From assembly GCA_024233515.1 (NCBI GenBank), contig JACKPO010000003.1, positions 135,083 to 199,082 on the forward strand: a stretch of DNA of 64,000 nucleotides. Direction: 5' to 3'. This document shows, piece by piece, positions 30,445-37,888 of the stretch. This stretch comes from Chlamydiales bacterium. Lineage in GTDB: Bacteria; Chlamydiota; Chlamydiia; Chlamydiales; Simkaniaceae. The notes below the pieces were generated by a model that was not told where the DNA came from, did not search any database, and saw only the letters and a list, made by a program, of their open reading frames with translations. Positions within the stretch are counted from its first letter, which is position 1; each line of letters begins with the position of its first letter. A program made the position numbers and the translations under genes.

Positions 30445-32605
30445 TTCGGATCAATTCACGGTAGATCCCTTCACGACTCTTCAGTTCTTCATGGGTTCCC
30501 CGATCGACCACTTTTCCGTGGTTAAGAACAATGATTTCATCGCAATCTTGGATCGTACTGAGTCGATGGGCCACCATAATGGCGGAACATCCTCTGCGGC
30601 GCACAGCATTCATCACTAACTTCTCTGTATTTGAATCGAGTGCGCTTGTCGCTTCATCCATGATCATCAAGGTTGGAGAGACCATAAATGCGCGGGCAAT
30701 CTCTAGCCGTTGACGTTGTCCCCCACTTAAGTTTCTTCCCCCCTCAATCAAATCGGTCTCATATCCTTCGGGCCTCTTTAGAATGTCATCGTGAATACAA
30801 GCATCTTGCGCCGCTTGAATGATCAGATCATCTGTCGCTGTTGTATCCCAAAGCGTGATATTATCCCGAATCGTCCCACTGAAGAGGAAAATTTCTTGGT
30901 CGACACTTGTGAGTGACCGCTGCATCATCTCTCTTGGATGGTTCAGATATGGCTTTCCATCATAGAGAATCTCCCCTTCCCAAGGCTCCAAAAGACCGGT
31001 CGATAGTTTTGAGATGGTTGATTTACCGCACCCAGAAGGTCCCACTAGGGCAACCCTCTGACCTGGTTTAATCTTAATGCTGAGCTTCTCAATGAGCGGC
31101 GGAGCTTTTTTATTGTATCCGAAGGTCACATCCTTAAACTCAAGGTACCCATCGAGTTTGACCCCATCCGTTTTCTGTTTCGCATGGGTATAAATGCGAT
31201 CGATCGGGTTTTTAAGGACATCGTTAAGACGAAGCAGCTCCACTTTCAGAAACTGCAATGTTTGCCCAAAGTTAACGAATTGAACAACCGGCCCCAGAAA
31301 GCTAAGAAGGAGCATCTGAAGAGCCATGAGCGTTCCAATCGATAGGCTCCCTTGCATCGTTCTCCATCCGCCAAAACCAAGAAGCGCTGCCACAGCAATC
31401 CCTTGGAAAAAGATGGGCGCGGTTGTCAGGATCGCGTCTTTACGACTGATCTCTTGGAGAGAGTTGATCTTGTTTGTATCAAATCCTGCATAAGCTGCAA
31501 ATGCATCACTTTCTGTCCCTGTTGCTTTCACCGTTTCGATCTGCTGAATGGCTCCTACAGAATTTGCCCAAAGGATCGACTGCTCCTTTTGCAGCCGCGC
31601 ATAGGTATCAGTGCGCGAGCGTTGAATCAGTCCCATCACAAGGAGACTTCCCAGCCCCGCTAAAATTCCCACCGAGGCAACGGTGAAGTCATACATAAAC
31701 ATCACCACCCCATAAAAAATCACAAGGAGGAGTTGAATCGATGTTGTGGCAAGAGCTCCCGTCATCATTTGAGCAACAAGGTTATTCTGACCAACACGAT
31801 TTGCGATTTCTGCAGGGAACCGTTGATAATAAAACGAAATCGGGAGACGGAGGATATGCCACAAAAAATCGCTCGAAAATTTGATCGCCAGCTTCGCATT
31901 TAAGCGATTGAGAAAATATTGTTGGAGCCACGTTAATATCCCACCCAAAACCATCGCTCCCCCCATTGCTAAGAGAAACGACCCCTTCCAAGGAAGGACA
32001 TTCGTCACAAGAATATTATCGATAAAAATTCGGGTAAAAACAGGGACAGAAAGCCCCGGAATTAAGAGGCACACTCCCGCTATCAGAAGGTAAAGAAGGG
32101 GGCCCTTCACCTCACTGAGGCGCTTTTTCATATCGCTTGCCACACTTGGGGGAGTTCCCCCTTTCTGAAAGGTTTCACCGACTTCGAAGAGGAGGACCAC
32201 TCCGGTATAAAACTCATCGAGCTCCTCATAAGTCACAGTGCGAGGACCAAACGCAGGATCGTTTAAATACACTTCCGTTTTTCCAAACCCTTCCAAAACA
32301 ACAAAGTGGTTATAGTCCCAAAAAAGGACAGCAGGCGCGCGGAGTTCGTAGAGTTCTGATAACCCTCTTCGCTCCCCCTTTCCCTTGAGCCCATATTTTT
32401 TTGCCGCTTCAATCAAATGGAGCGCGGAACTTCCATCGCGCGAGACGCCACACTCTACGCGAAGTTCCTCAAGAGGGAGATGTTTTCCATAATGACTCAA
32501 AAGAATTGAAAGACAAGCCGCGCCACACTCCACGTTCTCCATCTGGATCACCGTTGGGGTTTTCACCCTCCAAAAATCGGTTGGTGTTGGAATCCTCCCG
32601 TCCAC
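30425..32605 (-). CDS. NHLP-type peptide export ABC transporter with C39 peptidase
   Basis: 726 residues. The N-terminal C39 domain (residues 15-130) has the catalytic cysteine in MENVECGAACLSIL, the histidine in YNHFVVLEGF and the aspartate in YLNDPAFGPR, so it should cut double-glycine-type leaders at the membrane. Six membrane helices (about 165-430) follow. The ATPase contains GPSGCGKST, LSGGQRQRLEIARAF, MIMDEATSALD and AHRLST. It corresponds to the first ABC protein of NHLP systems. It starts 1 nt after the HlyD-like gene stops and overlaps the next ABC gene by 20 nt. Confidence 0.9.
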   Translation of the reverse strand: MDGRIPTPTDFWRVKTPTVIQMENVECGAACLSILLSHYGKHLPLEELRVECGVSRDGSSALHLIEAAKKYGLKGKGERRGLSELYELRAPAVLFWDYNHFVVLEGFGKTEVYLNDPAFGPRTVTYEELDEFYTGVVLLFEVGETFQKGGTPPSVASDMKKRLSEVKGPLLYLLIAGVCLLIPGLSVPVFTRIFIDNILVTNVLPWKGSFLLAMGGAMVLGGILTWLQQYFLNRLNAKLAIKFSSDFLWHILRLPISFYYQRFPAEIANRVGQNNLVAQMMTGALATTSIQLLLVIFYGVVMFMYDFTVASVGILAGLGSLLVMGLIQRSRTDTYARLQKEQSILWANSVGAIQQIETVKATGTESDAFAAYAGFDTNKINSLQEISRKDAILTTAPIFFQGIAVAALLGFGGWRTMQGSLSIGTLMALQMLLLSFLGPVVQFVNFGQTLQFLKVELLRLNDVLKNPIDRIYTHAKQKTDGVKLDGYLEFKDVTFGYNKKAPPLIEKLSIKIKPGQRVALVGPSGCGKSTISKLSTGLLEPWEGEILYDGKPYLNHPREMMQRSLTSVDQEIFLFSGTIRDNITLWDTTATDDLIIQAAQDACIHDDILKRPEGYETDLIEGGRNLSGGQRQRLEIARAFMVSPTLMIMDEATSALDSNTEKLVMNAVRRRGCSAIMVAHRLSTIQDCDEIIVLNHGKVVDRGTHEELKSREGIYRELIRSEAGDV

Positions 32606-33418
32606 TTACGCTCCTGGAATCAGATAAGAAATCGGCTTTTTATTTTCGAGAGTCACGCGGACAGTCCCTGTCCCTCCAAGCCCAAGGACGTTCGGAGGTC
32701 CTTTCCCAAATGTCCAAACGACCCCAGATGGATTTTTTGGATCAAGCTCCGGCTCCACAATGATGAGCTCCATCGCCCCCCCTTTTGTGAGATCTTCACG
32801 AACCTGCTCAGAAGGGATCACTTTCAGTTGCGCTGATGTGGCTGAAACAGCATAAGGGGCCACCTGCTTCACCTTACCAACAAGCTGCCCATACTTTTGC
32901 GTATCGATCGAATTGAGATCCATGGTGACATGCATCCCCTCCTCAATCCGTTCTCCCACCCCCGTCGAGATGAATCCATAAACCCGAAGTTGACTGGGTT
33001 TAACCGCCGTTTGAAACCAAAAAAGAGACTGTCCGACTTTTACCGGCTGTCCTTTATCCACATCGATCTGAAACACCATCCCTGCATAAGGAATCGAAAT
33101 CACCGCTCCCGAAGAGAGCCGCATAATCGGAGTCCCTGCGCGGAGCTCTTGATTCGTATTCACCAAAATCTCATCGACCACACTATCGACAGGGCTGTAA
33201 TAGGCAAACTGCGCATCAGGCGCTAAAAGGATCCCATGACCACTCGTAATAATCGGAATCTGCCCTGCAACCGACCAGACAAGGACCGCGCAGATAATCG
33301 CGCTCAAAGTTGCTAAAACAATCCATCCCCTTAAACGGACAACAACAAGAAGCTGACTCAGCTGAGAGGGAGAAGAGAGTTTTTGGGCAGCACTATGACG
33401 GAAAATCTTTTGGTCCAT
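32606..33418 (-). CDS. HlyD-like secretion adaptor of the NHLP export cassette
   Basis: About 270 residues; GGAGG 5 nt before the ATG at 33418 decides this start. A single membrane helix (residues 27-50, LRGWIVLATLSAIICAVLVW) is followed by a lipoyl/HlyD hairpin region: YYSPVDSVVDEILVNTNQEL, then a second half near IPYAGMVFQIDVDKGQPVKV. The size and position match the NHLP secretion protein. It bridges the inner-membrane transporter and the periplasm. It is the first gene of the minus-strand operon and is divergent from the leader-peptide gene. Confidence 0.84.
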   Translation of the reverse strand: MDQKIFRHSAAQKLSSPSQLSQLLVVVRLRGWIVLATLSAIICAVLVWSVAGQIPIITSGHGILLAPDAQFAYYSPVDSVVDEILVNTNQELRAGTPIMRLSSGAVISIPYAGMVFQIDVDKGQPVKVGQSLFWFQTAVKPSQLRVYGFISTGVGERIEEGMHVTMDLNSIDTQKYGQLVGKVKQVAPYAVSATSAQLKVIPSEQVREDLTKGGAMELIIVEPELDPKNPSGVVWTFGKGPPNVLGLGGTGTVRVTLENKKPISYLIPGA

Positions 33419-33471
33419 GTTATCCTCCATACCAATTGCAAATAATCATTGCAAGGTTTAGGAAAAGGGGT

Positions 33472-33720
33472 ATGGACGATCCAGCAAAAACAGCAAAACT
33501 TTGGGGGACCCTCATCCGGAGAATCTGGGACAATCCTGCCCTCAAAGAGGAGCTCAAGCGGGATCCTCATAAATTCCTAAAAGAAAGCGGCCTAGAGCTA
33601 TCCACATCTCAAGCCATTGAAATCCATGAAAATACACCCCAAACTCTCCATCTCATTCTCCCAGAAAAGCCCAAACGGGAGCTCTCAGACGAAATCCTCG
33701 CCCACATTATCACTGGCTAG
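33472..33720 (+). CDS. NHLP (nitrile hydratase-like) leader peptide, apparently without a core
   Basis: 82 residues, starting MDDPAKTAKLWGTLIRRIWD. WDNPALKEELKRDPHKFLKE and the ENTPQTLHLILPEKP segment are the fold derived from nitrile hydratase alpha subunit that NHLP systems use as a leader. The C-terminus is LSDEILAHIITG, matching the usual LSDEELxxVxGG leader end, and then a stop codon. The core peptide normally found after the glycines is missing. The gene is divergent from its export operon with a 53-bp gap. Confidence 0.85.
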   Translation: MDDPAKTAKLWGTLIRRIWDNPALKEELKRDPHKFLKESGLELSTSQAIEIHENTPQTLHLILPEKPKRELSDEILAHIITG

Positions 33721-33750
33721 CCTGATTTCCTCGAAATTAAAGCAATTTTT

Positions 33751-33759
33751 TGATATAAT
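33751..33759 (+). promoter_or_regulatory. extended -10 promoter (TGATATAAT) before the tiny ORF
   Basis: TGATATAAT is a perfect extended -10, predicting transcription near 33766 and a 26-nt leader before the ATG at 33792. There is no good -35 box. The same TGTTATAAT type of promoter precedes the 36338 and 43450 genes. Confidence 0.5.
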
Positions 33760-33791
33760 GGATGCCATAAAACAATAAAAAAGGCAGACAA

Positions 33792-33926
33792 ATGATCGAA
33801 TTTCCAGTCCAGTCACTGATGACCCTCGAGCTCGTGAAGCTCCTCCTCCAGGAGAGGACCAAAGGGGGAGGGATCATCTCCTTCAACTTTTCTCCCCTCC
33901 TAGGGACCTTCAAGCTCTCTTGGTAG
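33792..33926 (+). CDS. candidate 44-residue peptide with a GGG motif next to the NHLP cassette
   Basis: Starts MIEFPVQSLMTLELVKLLLQ and continues ERTKGGGIISF before a hydrophobic tail ending FKLSW. The predicted helix followed by a glycine triplet and an 18-residue hydrophobic, aromatic-rich tail resembles a leader plus small core. It has its own extended -10 promoter and a weak AAGG ribosome-binding site. The residues at -4 and -7 from the glycines are not hydrophobic, unlike classical double-glycine leaders, so the reading is tentative. Chance ORF is the alternative. Confidence 0.42.
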   Translation: MIEFPVQSLMTLELVKLLLQERTKGGGIISFNFSPLLGTFKLSW

Positions 33927-33937
33927 TTTGAGAATGC

Positions 33938-35203
33938 TCACTTGTGGTTAGTTTCAAAAAAACCTAGGTAATCCCTTACATCCATTATTTTCCCTGGAAA
34001 CCCGAGTTCTTTCTTTGCCGCATCTAAGGCTCTCAGTTCTCTTTCATATGCATGAGCATCTTCCTTATCCCAAACAACTTGAAGAATTTCATACTCCCCG
34101 TTAACAGCACGTGTGACAAAATCGATCTCATACCCTTCTTTTGTCATGTAATAGAAGATCTCTTTTTTTCTTCTTCTAAGATCCAGATACACTTGGTTTT
34201 CCAGAAGCTTCCCATAATTACCTGAAAGGTTAAAGCTGCTCGCTTCCATCAGACCATTATCAATCCCATAGATCTTTTTAGGGGTTGTTTGTAACTTTCT
34301 TAGAGATTCAGTAAAAATTGGAACAGTAAAAATCAAGAAGACATCCTCGAGGTAGCTCAAATAAGTGTGCAAGGTATCTTTCCCCACCTTGTATCCCTGA
34401 CTCTTAATATCATTATAAAACTTGTTGATTGAAAAAGAAGAAGAGACGTTTTTTAACAAAAACTGAATGAAATATTTTAATAAAGCAACATTTTTTATCT
34501 GGTGCCTTTCCACTATATCTCTGAAAATAACAGTCTCTATGTAACTCTGAAGTGCTTCCAATCGCTCACTTGCAATCATGTGCTGAACGCCAGGAAATCC
34601 TCCAACTTTGAAGTACTCTAGGAGGATTTTTTTATAGATGTCAAAACTTTGCTGACCCATAGGATAATCTGGGAGCTTCAAGTGATGAGCTTTAAGATAT
34701 TCGCAAAAATCAAAAGGGAGAATTTCCATTGAAAGAGAGCGCCCTCTAAGAGAGGTTGAAATTTCTTTACTTAGAAGCTTTGCAGAAGATCCTGTCACAT
34801 AGATCTGCAGCTTTTTCGTATCGAAAAGTCTACGTAAAACCAACGGCCACCCTTCGACATTTTGGACTTCATCGAGAAAGAGATAACAGGTCTTCGCATG
34901 GTTTTCAGGAAAAAGAGAATACCAAGCATCAATGAGCTTTCCCATCTCTTTTGCTTTCATCGGAAACATACGATCATCTTCGAAATTGAGAAACAAAATC
35001 TGATCTAAACCTACCCCCTTCTTCAAAAGAGCACGCATTGTTTGATAAAGAAAATAGGTCTTTCCAGATCGCCTCATCCCTACGGCTACTTTGATCATCG
35101 TATCTGCTTCTGGAAAGAGATAATCCCGATGGGTACTTTTTTCTGTATTTTTTATCGTCTCTCTAAATTCCTCAATCAGAGTCTTTAATAGATCTTCTGC
35201 CAT
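33938..35203 (-). CDS. AAA ATPase with DUF4143 C-terminal domain
   Basis: 421 residues. The AAA_14-type ATPase has Walker A VGMRRSGKTYFLYQT near residue 41, Walker B CYLFLDEVQNVEGWP near residue 107, and YVTGSSAKLLSKEISTSLRG (sensor 1) near residue 135. The DUF4143 half follows, with KFYNDIKSQGYKVGKDTL as a winged-helix-like part, then a restriction-endonuclease-like end (YYMTKEGYEIDFVTRAVNG). The family is widespread, often mobile, and of unclear biological role. Two identical-form palindromes lie in the promoter region. Confidence 0.82.
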   Translation of the reverse strand: MAEDLLKTLIEEFRETIKNTEKSTHRDYLFPEADTMIKVAVGMRRSGKTYFLYQTMRALLKKGVGLDQILFLNFEDDRMFPMKAKEMGKLIDAWYSLFPENHAKTCYLFLDEVQNVEGWPLVLRRLFDTKKLQIYVTGSSAKLLSKEISTSLRGRSLSMEILPFDFCEYLKAHHLKLPDYPMGQQSFDIYKKILLEYFKVGGFPGVQHMIASERLEALQSYIETVIFRDIVERHQIKNVALLKYFIQFLLKNVSSSFSINKFYNDIKSQGYKVGKDTLHTYLSYLEDVFLIFTVPIFTESLRKLQTTPKKIYGIDNGLMEASSFNLSGNYGKLLENQVYLDLRRRKKEIFYYMTKEGYEIDFVTRAVNGEYEILQVVWDKEDAHAYERELRALDAAKKELGFPGKIMDVRDYLGFFETNHK

Positions 35204-35207
35204 AACT

Positions 35208-35259
35208 ATCCTTGGTTATAAGGATAATAATAGCTAATTCTATCCTTACACGCAAGGAT
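35208..35259. promoter_or_regulatory. two 18-bp palindromic operators upstream of the AAA ATPase
   Basis: ATCCTTGGTTATAAGGAT (35208-35225) and ATCCTTACACGCAAGGAT (35242-35259) share ATCCTT…AAGGAT half-sites and are centred 34 bp apart, about three helical turns. The nearer one begins 5 bp before the start codon at 35203. This pattern fits two dimers of one regulator, probably autoregulatory. Confidence 0.55.
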
Positions 35260-35315
35260 ATAATACAACCTATTAACAGTAAGCTACTTAATATTATGTT
35301 TCTTTGCTGAGCACT

Positions 35316-35640
35316 TTATCCCCGACGGATCGCTTTTAAGGTAAACGCTTGGGAAGAAAGGCGCGCAGTCACCTCGCTCCAGGAAAGGGGCACGGCGTAG
35401 GGAGCCACCACTGTTTGCGCATATCCATTCCTTAGATAATCGATAAAAAGCTTCGTTTTCCGCCCCGATTTCCGGGGATTTAGTGTATAGAGAGAGGGCT
35501 CCTCTTCGACCATAATTTCCCCCACCTCCTTTGCAAAGGCTCTCACCACTTCAAAGGGATGGACAGGTATTTAGAGGGACCACCACGTGGAGCCCTTTCG
35601 AGCCCGTCGTCATCACAAATGAATCAAGAAAACTGTAAAT
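35316..35640 (-). pseudogene. frameshifted fragment of a LigD polymerase (PrimPol) domain
   Basis: Reading the minus strand, SFVMTTGSKGLHVVVPL appears in one frame, followed in another by PFEVVRAFAKEVGEIM and FIDYLRNGYAQTVVAPYAV-PLSWSEV. These are the consecutive motifs of the LigD polymerase domain (usually TTGSKGLHVVVPL … DYLRN…TAVAPYSxRARPGAPV…W). A frameshift near 35565 and a deletion of the RARPGAP region make it non-functional. The standalone LigD phosphoesterase gene lies 2 kb away (37257-37823). Confidence 0.7.
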
Positions 35641-36208
35641 GTTTAAACTGCTCAGGAAGGTAAAGATGGAACTGAGAAAACCGCTCCTTGTCCCCTTTCA
35701 ATTGACACTGAAGACACGCAAGAAGAACCGCTTTCTCTTGCTTGCTGAGAGATGAAATGGAGCCGTGATATTCAAGATGAGGAAAATTCTCTTTAGCAAT
35801 GCGCTCAGAGTGACCTTGCAGCTGTTGATACAAATAATGGTGCTCGAAAGAATCAAATTGGGGAAACCGCCTGCTCCCTAAAATTCGGGTGGCTTCTAAG
35901 GAAGAAGCATATTCAACCCGTTCAACAGCCTCCACAAAATCCTCCACATTCGTCGCTTTGATTGCCTTGAACTCACTTGTACGCGCTGCATTACAGAGCT
36001 CAAACAAGAGAAAAAAGAGGAGCTTTTCTGGATCCTTTTCGAGGGTTGGATGGAGTTTAATCTCCTTCGTATCCCAAGACCAGTTGGCAGGGGATGCCCC
36101 CTCATCCCAAACGATCGATGAGGTCTCAGCAATTTGAAGCAGATCCTCTCTCTCTGGAAAAAGCTTCTTTGCTTGATCTAAGCACAACTCACTTACTACT
36201 AATGGCAT
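35624..36208 (-). CDS. hypothetical protein (194 aa)
   Basis: Starts MPLVVSELCLDQAKKLFPER. Soluble, mostly helical, with a WSWDTKEIKLHPTLE segment near residue 44. The stop lies about 17 nt inside the LigD relic. No domain is recognised. Position between ligD remnants suggests it came with, or replaced, part of a repair cassette, but nothing in the sequence itself links it to repair. Confidence 0.55.
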   Translation of the reverse strand: MPLVVSELCLDQAKKLFPEREDLLQIAETSSIVWDEGASPANWSWDTKEIKLHPTLEKDPEKLLFFLLFELCNAARTSEFKAIKATNVEDFVEAVERVEYASSLEATRILGSRRFPQFDSFEHHYLYQQLQGHSERIAKENFPHLEYHGSISSLSKQEKAVLLACLQCQLKGDKERFSQFHLYLPEQFKHLQFS

Positions 36209-36297
36209 AAGAAATGAAGTCTCTTGATTTTTTTCAATATTGAGGGGGATTATAATGAGAGATTATTAATTATTCAATTCCAATATATTAAAAAATT

Positions 36298-36306
36298 TGT
36301 TATAAT
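36298..36306 (+). promoter_or_regulatory. extended -10 promoter (TGTTATAAT) of the 36338 gene
   Basis: TGTTATAAT precedes the ATG at 36338 by 32 bp, with GGGGAG as ribosome-binding site. The 60 bp upstream are extremely AT-rich. A TTTGTTATAAT box identical in form occurs before 43450. Confidence 0.5.
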
Positions 36307-36337
36307 TAAATAATCATTCGGAAAGAGGGGAGATCTT

Positions 36338-37207
36338 ATGAGTGAAACAAGCTTAGAATTCAATACAGCATCCGTTCATGCTGTAGCAACATATGATACT
36401 ATAGATCAGGGACTTGAAGATGAAAGACTTGATGGACTTCTAGAGAGACTGTCAATTCAAGAGCCTGCAGAGAAAAAGCAGCCAAAAGAGCGCTCTTATG
36501 AGCAAATTCAAGCTCTGCATCAATCAGACCGCCTTCTAGTCCGGGGAATGCCATCGAATGAGTATTTAGATCCGATATTTTCGGGTGAAAGACCCTCACT
36601 TGGTGCCTATCGCAAAGAAACGGAATTAATGCGTTCTCAAGAGGGGCTAAAAAACACTTCTTGTACTTTGCTCATTCCACGCGAAGAAGGAGCCAAGCAG
36701 GTCGGGACCTACACGTCCAGCGGCTTTCTCCTGAATGCAAATACCGCCACCATTCAACACATCAGCACCCAAGACTCGAATAGCGCAACAACTGAGAATG
36801 GGGAATTATCCGCAGGAAATGCTCATCGAAGAGAGACACTAGATGCGCTCGTTCACGATACTAGAAACAATAACGTTCTTGATCATTCCTCCTATAACGA
36901 AGTGAAGGGCATTTTCCATATCGATGATGTTGAAGGACTCTACTATACGACAAAAATACACAACGATCCAGCGCAACTACAATGTCATAATCGAACACAA
37001 ATGCGGGCGATTCAAGCTCTCTACAAAGAGAAATATCAATTGGATCTCCCCTTTGTAGAATATAACTTAAACACAGGGAAAATCACCCCTGTTCCCACAG
37101 ATAAACTTTCAATTCAGATGGACGTCTTAGGAACGGTTAGCACCTTTCCTAACAACTGTAGGAAGATTGCAAAAGATACTCTATTTAGCGAGTTGAAGGT
37201 CAATTAG
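36338..37207 (+). CDS. unknown soluble protein, candidate secreted effector
   Basis: 289 residues, starting MSETSLEFNTASVHAVATYD. The first 70 residues are low-complexity, acidic and probably disordered. The rest contains compact motifs (GTYTSSGFLLNANTATIQHI, then HSSYNEVKGIFHIDDVEGLY) that look like a folded catalytic or binding domain. There is no signal peptide or membrane helix. An isolated gene with its own promoter and terminator and an unstructured N-terminus is the usual look of a type III effector in chlamydiae, but this is inference only. Confidence 0.6.
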   Translation: MSETSLEFNTASVHAVATYDTIDQGLEDERLDGLLERLSIQEPAEKKQPKERSYEQIQALHQSDRLLVRGMPSNEYLDPIFSGERPSLGAYRKETELMRSQEGLKNTSCTLLIPREEGAKQVGTYTSSGFLLNANTATIQHISTQDSNSATTENGELSAGNAHRRETLDALVHDTRNNNVLDHSSYNEVKGIFHIDDVEGLYYTTKIHNDPAQLQCHNRTQMRAIQALYKEKYQLDLPFVEYNLNTGKITPVPTDKLSIQMDVLGTVSTFPNNCRKIAKDTLFSELKVN

Positions 37208-37223
37208 TTCCTAAGAATCTTGG

Positions 37224-37254
37224 GTGGCGGAAAGGCCCGCCACTTACTTTTTCC
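37224..37254 (+). terminator. terminator of the 36338 gene
   Basis: GTGGCGG-AAAGGC-CCGCCAC stem-loop followed by TTACTTTTT, 16 bp after the stop codon. Confidence 0.7.
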
Positions 37255-37256
37255 CT

Positions 37257-37823
37257 TCACAGGTCATTGATCTTCCGTCCCGATTTCACCGAGTACGGCT
37301 CTGACATCGTGATGTTTTTCTTAAGGTTCGCATGCTCATCTTTCATCTTGATGAGGAGCCAGTTTTTCCCTTGCATCCGGACTAAGGCAAAAGCGCCACG
37401 CAGTTTTTTCCCACGGAGGAAAATTTCAATCGTCCCTTTACGAAACGCCCCCGCCATCGTCATCGGTTTACCCGCTTTGCTCGTCTTGATGTTTTTGTAC
37501 TTGCCTCGATCCCAAACAATCACCCTGCCGGCGCCATATTCTCCCTCCGGGATAACCCCTTCGAAGTTCTTATAAGAAAGAGGATGATCATCGGTTAAGA
37601 CCGCCAAACGGCGCTGGCTTGGGTTGAGGGAAGGGCCCTTAGGAATGGCCCACGATTTCATCACCCCACCTACTTCAAGCCTCAGGTCATAATGCATTGC
37701 CCGCGCCGCGTGCTGCTGCACCACAAAAGCAGTACCCTCTCTCGAGCTTGCCACCTTCGCCTGGGGCTCTTTCGAGCGCTTCACATTGCGCCGCTTCGCA
37801 TAGGTTGCTAATTTCTTTGCCAT
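37257..37823 (-). CDS. standalone LigD 3'-phosphoesterase domain protein
   Basis: 188 residues. FVVQQHAARAMHYDLRLEVG near residue 33 carries the catalytic His/His/Asp cluster of the LigD phosphoesterase. It continues with VMKSWAIPKGPSLNPSQRRL, HPLSYKNFEGVIPEGEYGAG and VWDRGKYK, all expected. The domain trims 3' phosphates and ribonucleotides in bacterial end joining, normally as part of LigD together with ligase and polymerase. Neither is intact nearby; only a broken polymerase fragment remains at 35316-35640. No ku gene is present in the window. Confidence 0.85.
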   Translation of the reverse strand: MAKKLATYAKRRNVKRSKEPQAKVASSREGTAFVVQQHAARAMHYDLRLEVGGVMKSWAIPKGPSLNPSQRRLAVLTDDHPLSYKNFEGVIPEGEYGAGRVIVWDRGKYKNIKTSKAGKPMTMAGAFRKGTIEIFLRGKKLRGAFALVRMQGKNWLLIKMKDEHANLKKNITMSEPYSVKSGRKINDL

Positions 37824-37858
37824 CCTTCACGCCATAGCACACGAAATAAAGAAAAGGC

Positions 37859-37882
37859 AACTTTTGATTCATGTTAGGTATA
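37859..37882. repeat. solitary copy of the 24-bp family A end sequence
   Basis: AACTTTTGATTCATGTTAGG+TATA matches the terminal repeat of the 8952-9116 element (consensus TATACCTAACATGAATCAAA+AGTT). It sits 36 bp upstream of the LigD phosphoesterase start and just downstream of the 37889 gene, without a second end. Confidence 0.55.
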
Positions 37883-37888
37883 AGCGCT

